Below, in pieces: positions 6,262 to 9,051 of a stretch of 9,051 bases of DNA; within the stretch, counting starts at the first letter, position 1; the number at the start of each line of letters is the position of its first letter. Made by a program: the position numbers and the translations under genes. The DNA is from Synergistaceae bacterium (GTDB taxonomy: Bacteria > Synergistota > Synergistia > Synergistales > Aminobacteriaceae). The notes beneath the pieces were generated by a model, which saw nothing but the letters and a program-made list of their open reading frames with translations, was not told the DNA's origin and did not search any database. The stretch spans positions 1-9,051 of the forward strand of contig JAITPZ010000221.1 in assembly GCA_031289165.1 (NCBI GenBank). Reading direction: 5' to 3'.

Positions 6262-6302
6262 AACGCGGCAATGCGGGGAGATCGGGCATCGCGGCGTTTT
6301 TT
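6260..6302 (+). terminator. Intrinsic terminator in the leader of the DUF362 operon
   Basis: Left arm AAAACGCGGCAATGC (6260-6274) pairs with right arm GCATCGCGGCGTTTT (6286-6300) at 13 of 15 positions around an 11-nt loop. The arm merges into a run of six T (6297-6302). This is the most canonical intrinsic terminator in the window, and it points in the + direction 54 nt before the DUF362 start codon. No plus-strand gene of normal size ends before it, so it most likely terminates the operon's own leader transcript (attenuation) or ends a small RNA. Confidence 0.65.
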
Positions 6303-6340
6303 CCTCGTCTGTTCGTCGTCCGTTTTTATTTTTGTACCTG

Positions 6341-6346
6341 AGGAGG
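6341..6346 (+). promoter_or_regulatory. Consensus ribosome binding site of the DUF362 gene
   Basis: AGGAGG, 9 nt before the ATG at 6356. It fixes the start at the Tat signal, although the frame is open further upstream (in-frame ATG at 6230). Confidence 0.75.
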
Positions 6347-6355
6347 TTTTGTTCT

Positions 6356-7273
6356 ATGGAACGTCGCGAATTTCTGAAAAAATCACTGACCCTCGGACTG
6401 GGGGCGGGGGTGCTCTTTCTGCCCAAAGGACTGCGGGGCGGTGTGGCAAAGGCATTGGCCGAGGAAAATTATCCCGACCTCGTGGCCCTGAAGGGGGCGT
6501 CGCCCGAGGCGATGTTCGATCGGGGCATTGCGGCGCTGGGCGGCATCGGGCGCTTCGTGAAGCCGGGGCAGACCGTGGTCGTCAAGCCCAACATATCGTG
6601 GGACACCCCCCTCGACGGCGCGGCCAACACGTCTCCGGCCCTCGTCGCGCGCGTCGTGAAGCACTGTCTGGATGCGGGCGCCAAACGCGTCTTTGTGATG
6701 GACCATTCCATAGAGTACTGGGAGAGGTCGCTGGACGGCAGCGGCATCGGCGCGGCGGTGAAGTCCGCGGGCGGCGTCTACGCCCCATCGGAGGACGCGA
6801 GGTACTATCAGAAAATCGACCTGAAGGGAGCGGTGCTTCAGAGCACGCAGATTCATGAATCGCTGCTGGAAAGCGACGTCCTGATCAGCGTCCCCGTCCT
6901 GAAACACCACGGCGGAGCGGGGGTCAGCATCGCGATGAAGAACCTGATGGGCTGCGTATGGGACCGCAGGGACTACCACTCCAAAGGACTTCAAAATTGC
7001 ATCGCGGACTTTCTGCACGCCAAAAAGCCCGACCTGAGCATCGTGGACGCGTACCGCGTCATCACCCGCCACGGGCCCCGCGGAGGGTCGCCCGACGACG
7101 TCGCCGAAATGAGCGCCCAGATCATCTCGCCCGACATTGTGGCCGCCGACGCCGCCTCGGCTCGGCTTCTGGGGCGCGAGCCCGCCGACGTCCCGCACAT
7201 TCGGTTCGCCGCGGAGGCCGGGTTCGGACAGATCGACCTGACGAAGCTGAAGATCGAGCGCCTGGCCCTGTAA
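6356..7273 (+). CDS. Tat-exported DUF362-family protein
   Basis: This is a predicted periplasmic or membrane-tethered protein of the DUF362 family, whose biochemical role is not established; relatives are often associated with iron-sulfur proteins. The product has 305 residues. The N-terminus MERREFLKKS followed by a hydrophobic stretch (11-22) is a strong twin-arginine signal (RR-x-FLK), with a likely cleavage after ALA at residue 35. Family hallmarks are VVVKPNISWD (74-83) and VPVLKHHGGAGVSIAMKNLMG (179-199). It has no ferredoxin domain of its own, unlike some relatives. The ATG at 6356 is chosen for the AGGAGG at 6341-6346 and because the Tat signal begins exactly there; the same frame is open upstream. 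It is followed after 4 nt by the polyferredoxin gene, so the two are probably translationally coupled. An intrinsic terminator sits in its leader. Confidence 0.88.
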   Translation: MERREFLKKSLTLGLGAGVLFLPKGLRGGVAKALAEENYPDLVALKGASPEAMFDRGIAALGGIGRFVKPGQTVVVKPNISWDTPLDGAANTSPALVARVVKHCLDAGAKRVFVMDHSIEYWERSLDGSGIGAAVKSAGGVYAPSEDARYYQKIDLKGAVLQSTQIHESLLESDVLISVPVLKHHGGAGVSIAMKNLMGCVWDRRDYHSKGLQNCIADFLHAKKPDLSIVDAYRVITRHGPRGGSPDDVAEMSAQIISPDIVAADAASARLLGREPADVPHIRFAAEAGFGQIDLTKLKIERLAL

Positions 7274-7277
7274 AAAC

Positions 7278-8798
7278 ATGTCCGTTTCCGCAAAACAGAA
7301 GCGTCTCAGGTACAGGTTGCTGTCCTGGTGCCGTTTGTCTGTGGCCCTTGGAATTCTCGCTCTTTTTCTTCGGACGTTCACGTCGTCGCTGCAAAAGTGG
7401 AGCGCTCTCCGTTCCGCGCTGGCGGACACGCAGTTCACGGGAGCCCTGATGAGCGGCGGCCTGTTTTCCGTCGTCGCGCTGACGGTCCTGATCGTCTCCG
7501 CGCTGTTGGGTCGGTGGTACTGCTCCCTCCTCTGCCCCCTGGGAACGCTGCAGGAGGTGCTTCGAAGGGCAGGCGCCAGGCTGGGGCGAAAGCAGGGAAA
7601 ATATCTGTCTCCCTGGCGACTGCGGTACGTCGTGCCCGCGCTCGCGGGGTTGGGGATATTTTTCGCCCTGCCGCCCCTCTTCGGCGTGATGGACCCGATA
7701 TCGAACTTCGGACGCGGCGTGCGCGGCGCGTATATCCTGGCCGTCGAGGGGGCCGCCGCCGCTCCCCCGGTGTGGGCGGCGACGGGCATGTTCGCGGTCG
7801 TTCTGGCGTTCGCGGCCCTGCGTGGCCGTCGCTTCTGCGACTGGTGCCCGGTGGGGACGCTTCTGGGCCTCTTCGCCCGCGTCGCGCCCGCCGGCATGAA
7901 CATGAACCGGGACGTCTGCGTCGGGTGCGGCAACTGCGAGCGCGCCTGCCCGATGAACTGCGTCGACGCCTCGAACAAAAAACTGGACCGGGACCGCTGC
8001 ATCCTCTGCCTGAGCTGCGCGGGAAGCTGCGCCGTCGGAGCCCTCGACTACGGGGTGAGGGCTCCGGAAAGCACGGAGCGGCGCGCGCTTTTCCTGAAGG
8101 GCTTCGACCTGCTGGCGTACGGTGCCGGCCTGGCTTACCTCGGAAGCCCCGTTGCGCGCGGCTGGAGGCGTCGCCTCGTTCGCGCCGGGGGAAGGGAAAA
8201 TTCCCCCCGAAATACGGGGCCCGAGACGACGTTCCTGGACTCCGTCATGCCTCCGGGGGCCCCGAACGCGGGGCATTTCCTGGCCCATTGCATCGGGTGC
8301 CAGGCCTGCGTCGCGGCCTGTCCGACGGGAATTATCCGGACCGACAGGACGTCCCGGCCCGAGCTGGATTACACGCGGGGCTACTGCCAGTATAATTGTA
8401 CGGAGTGTTCTCATGTCTGCCCGGCTCACGCCCTGCGCCCGTTCCCCGACATCGACGAGAAGCGGCGGACGCGCATCGCGCTGTCGAATCTCACCCGCGC
8501 GAGGTGCGTCGTCATCACCCGGGGCGAGTCCTGCGGGGCCTGCGCGGAGGTCTGCCCGACGCACGCGCTCAGGATGGAGCCCCTGAACGATGCCCCGTCG
8601 CTGACGGCCCCGGTGTTCGACTCGACTTACTGCATCGGCTGCGGAGGCTGTCTGAACGTCTGCCCGGCGGACCCGAAGGCGTTCGCCGTGACGGGCGTCA
8701 CGCCGCAGGTTCGAACGCCCGGAATGCGACCGCCCGATCCGGAGGACGAGGGCGCGCCGGCCCTTCCCATGACGGCGGGCGACGATTTTCCATTTTAG
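7278..8798 (+). CDS. Membrane polyferredoxin: NapH-like domain fused to NapG-like four-cluster domain, probable dual Sec/Tat substrate
   Basis: This is a predicted electron carrier of 506 residues that passes electrons across the membrane. The N-terminal half is NapH-like: hydrophobic segments at about 17-33, 57-78, 116-135 and 165-181, the paired motifs CSLLCP (82-87) and CDWCP (187-191), then two 4Fe-4S motifs (C214/217/220/224 and C241/244/247/251, the second lacking the usual proline). After this comes ERRALFLKGFDLLAYGAG (267-284), an internal twin-arginine-like motif with a mildly hydrophobic segment. The C-terminal half then carries four more cluster motifs: C338/341/344/348, C370/374/377/381, the unusual C410-x8-C419/422/426, and C452/455/458/462. 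NapG is normally a separate Tat-exported protein with four clusters, so this reads as a NapH-NapG fusion with two clusters inside and four outside. The ATG lies 4 nt after the DUF362 stop without a clear Shine-Dalgarno, suggesting coupling. The terminal redox partner is unknown. Confidence 0.88.
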   Translation: MSVSAKQKRLRYRLLSWCRLSVALGILALFLRTFTSSLQKWSALRSALADTQFTGALMSGGLFSVVALTVLIVSALLGRWYCSLLCPLGTLQEVLRRAGARLGRKQGKYLSPWRLRYVVPALAGLGIFFALPPLFGVMDPISNFGRGVRGAYILAVEGAAAAPPVWAATGMFAVVLAFAALRGRRFCDWCPVGTLLGLFARVAPAGMNMNRDVCVGCGNCERACPMNCVDASNKKLDRDRCILCLSCAGSCAVGALDYGVRAPESTERRALFLKGFDLLAYGAGLAYLGSPVARGWRRRLVRAGGRENSPRNTGPETTFLDSVMPPGAPNAGHFLAHCIGCQACVAACPTGIIRTDRTSRPELDYTRGYCQYNCTECSHVCPAHALRPFPDIDEKRRTRIALSNLTRARCVVITRGESCGACAEVCPTHALRMEPLNDAPSLTAPVFDSTYCIGCGGCLNVCPADPKAFAVTGVTPQVRTPGMRPPDPEDEGAPALPMTAGDDFPF

Positions 8799-8828
8799 TT
8801 GTGCAATAATGACATCAATGGCAACAAC

Positions 8829-8847
8829 TTTGGGGCTCTGCCCCAAA
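8829..8847. terminator. Perfect 8-bp hairpin after the polyferredoxin gene
   Basis: TTTGGGGC and GCCCCAAA pair perfectly around the loop TCT, 30 nt after the polyferredoxin stop. No T-run follows on the plus strand. The GGGGCTCTGCCCC core is of a kind often seen repeated between genes in G+C-rich gut anaerobes, so it may be a dispersed element rather than a dedicated terminator. Confidence 0.4.
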
Positions 8848-8852
8848 CCTCG

Positions 8853-8873
8853 CAGGGGGTCCCGGACCCCCTG
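8853..8873. repeat. Second copy of the CAGGGGGTC palindrome
   Basis: Arms CAGGGGGTC and GACCCCCTG (9 bp, perfect) surround the loop CCG. Both arms are identical to those of the hairpin at 1371-1393, whose loop is CGC. It sits 5 nt after the hairpin at 8829-8847, making a tandem double hairpin between the polyferredoxin gene and tatA. It may reduce readthrough, but it lacks a T-tract. Confidence 0.6.
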
Positions 8874-8969
8874 GCCCCGATTATTGAGTTCGATGGACAT
8901 GGGATTGAATTGGAAATCAGAGGCTTGAAGTCAGAACAGTAAAAGTCGGTAATATTTTGGAGGTGTGCC

Positions 8970-9051
8970 ATGAATTTGGGAATGGGCGAGATTGCCCTTC
9001 TGATCGTGCTGGCCCTGGTGCTTTTCGGGGCGAAGCGTTTGCCCGATGTGG
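8970..9051 (+). CDS. tatA: Tat translocase subunit TatA/TatB/TatE family, cut by window edge
   Basis: This is a component of the twin-arginine translocase, which exports folded, cofactor-loaded proteins. Only 27 codons are visible: MNLGMGEIALLIVLALVLFGAKRLPDV. These show the short N-terminal transmembrane helix and the FGxxxLP hinge motif that define the family. TatA, TatB and TatE cannot be separated from the N-terminus alone; TatA is the usual form when a single copy sits beside a Tat substrate operon. GGAGG lies 6 nt before the ATG. It is 171 nt downstream of the polyferredoxin gene and beyond two hairpins, so it may have its own promoter, though I see none that is convincing. The context suggests it serves the DUF362 protein and the polyferredoxin. 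Confidence 0.9.
   Translation, partial: MNLGMGEIALLIVLALVLFGAKRLPDV

Larger units (their letters stand above)
6017..6355. other. 339-bp divergent intergenic region
   Basis: This region separates the membrane-gene operon (minus) from the DUF362 operon (plus). It holds the minus-strand promoter with its palindromes, the 13-bp tandem repeat, the possible leader ORF and the intrinsic terminator, each listed separately. For the plus strand only weak promoter candidates are visible. TTGAGG (6208-6213) with GATAAA (6232-6237) at 18 bp would start inside the leader ORF, so those two cannot both be right. TTTCCA (6180-6185) with CATAAA (6202-6207) at 16 bp would start too close to the leader Shine-Dalgarno. 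No tRNA or larger ORF is seen. Confidence 0.7.

Noticed and set aside
6230..6355. In-frame ATG at 6230 extending the DUF362 protein by 42 residues
   Set aside because: The extension would bury the Tat signal, translates through the terminator hairpin, and ignores the consensus AGGAGG in front of the ATG at 6356.
7122..8900. Long minus-strand open frames opposite the DUF362 and polyferredoxin genes (also 6383-8002)
   Set aside because: They lie antisense to well-supported genes with clear motifs, have low-complexity Arg/Ala/Gly-rich translations, and no ribosome sites or recognisable domains. They reflect G+C-rich codon use.
8925..8955. TTGAAG followed by TAATAT as a promoter for tatA
   Set aside because: The spacer would be 19 bp, and transcription would start inside or after the tatA Shine-Dalgarno, leaving no usable ribosome site.
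1..9051. CRISPR arrays, tRNA/rRNA genes, insertion sequences, transposase or integrase genes
   Set aside because: No regularly spaced repeats, no tRNA-like cloverleaf or CCA ends, and no transposase or recombinase motifs were seen on either strand.

Overview
The window is G+C-rich, tightly packed bacterial DNA with two operon-like transport and amino-acid modules, a pair of unrecognised membrane proteins, and a Tat-linked iron-sulfur operon that runs off the right edge. The gene content (amino-acid uptake, guanidino hydrolase, M20 amidohydrolase, multi-cluster ferredoxin) fits an anaerobic amino-acid fermenter. I lean towards Synergistota, but this is inference from gene content only. A deltaproteobacterial or Firmicutes gut anaerobe is not excluded.

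Positions 1-3263 (minus strand) read as one operon in the order: arginine deiminase/DDAH-superfamily hydrolase (3263-2301), family 3 solute-binding protein (2233-1406), polar amino-acid ABC permease (1231-575) and ABC ATPase (555 to the left edge, cut). A perfect 10-bp hairpin and a dispersed ~65-bp repeat lie between the binding-protein and permease genes. Facing away from this operon across a 236-bp intergenic region is an M20 metallo-amidohydrolase (3500-4705). Together these look like import and hydrolysis of a guanidino amino acid (arginine or a derivative), plus deacylation of an N-acyl amino acid or dipeptide.

Positions 4706-6016 hold a second copy of the dispersed repeat, directly after the M20 gene, a strong shared hairpin, and two minus-strand membrane-protein genes of unknown function (6016-5513 and 5486-4824). 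A good candidate promoter drives them from 6186-6158, and nested palindromes overlap it.

Positions 6017-6355 are a 339-bp intergenic region. Besides the minus-strand promoter it contains, on the plus strand, a possible 13-codon leader ORF whose stop codon overlaps the first bases of a 15-bp-arm intrinsic terminator. Both sit upstream of the next operon, so the layout suggests transcription attenuation.

Positions 6356-9051 (plus strand) encode a Tat-signal DUF362 protein, then (4 nt later) a 506-residue polyferredoxin that reads as a NapH-like membrane domain fused to a NapG-like four-cluster domain with the Tat-like motif between them, then a TatA-type translocase subunit (cut by the right edge). 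The DUF362 protein and the C-terminal half of the polyferredoxin would both need Tat export, which would explain the adjacent tatA. Two perfect hairpins separate tatA from the polyferredoxin gene. One of them has the same arms as the hairpin at 1371-1393, so that palindrome is also a dispersed element.
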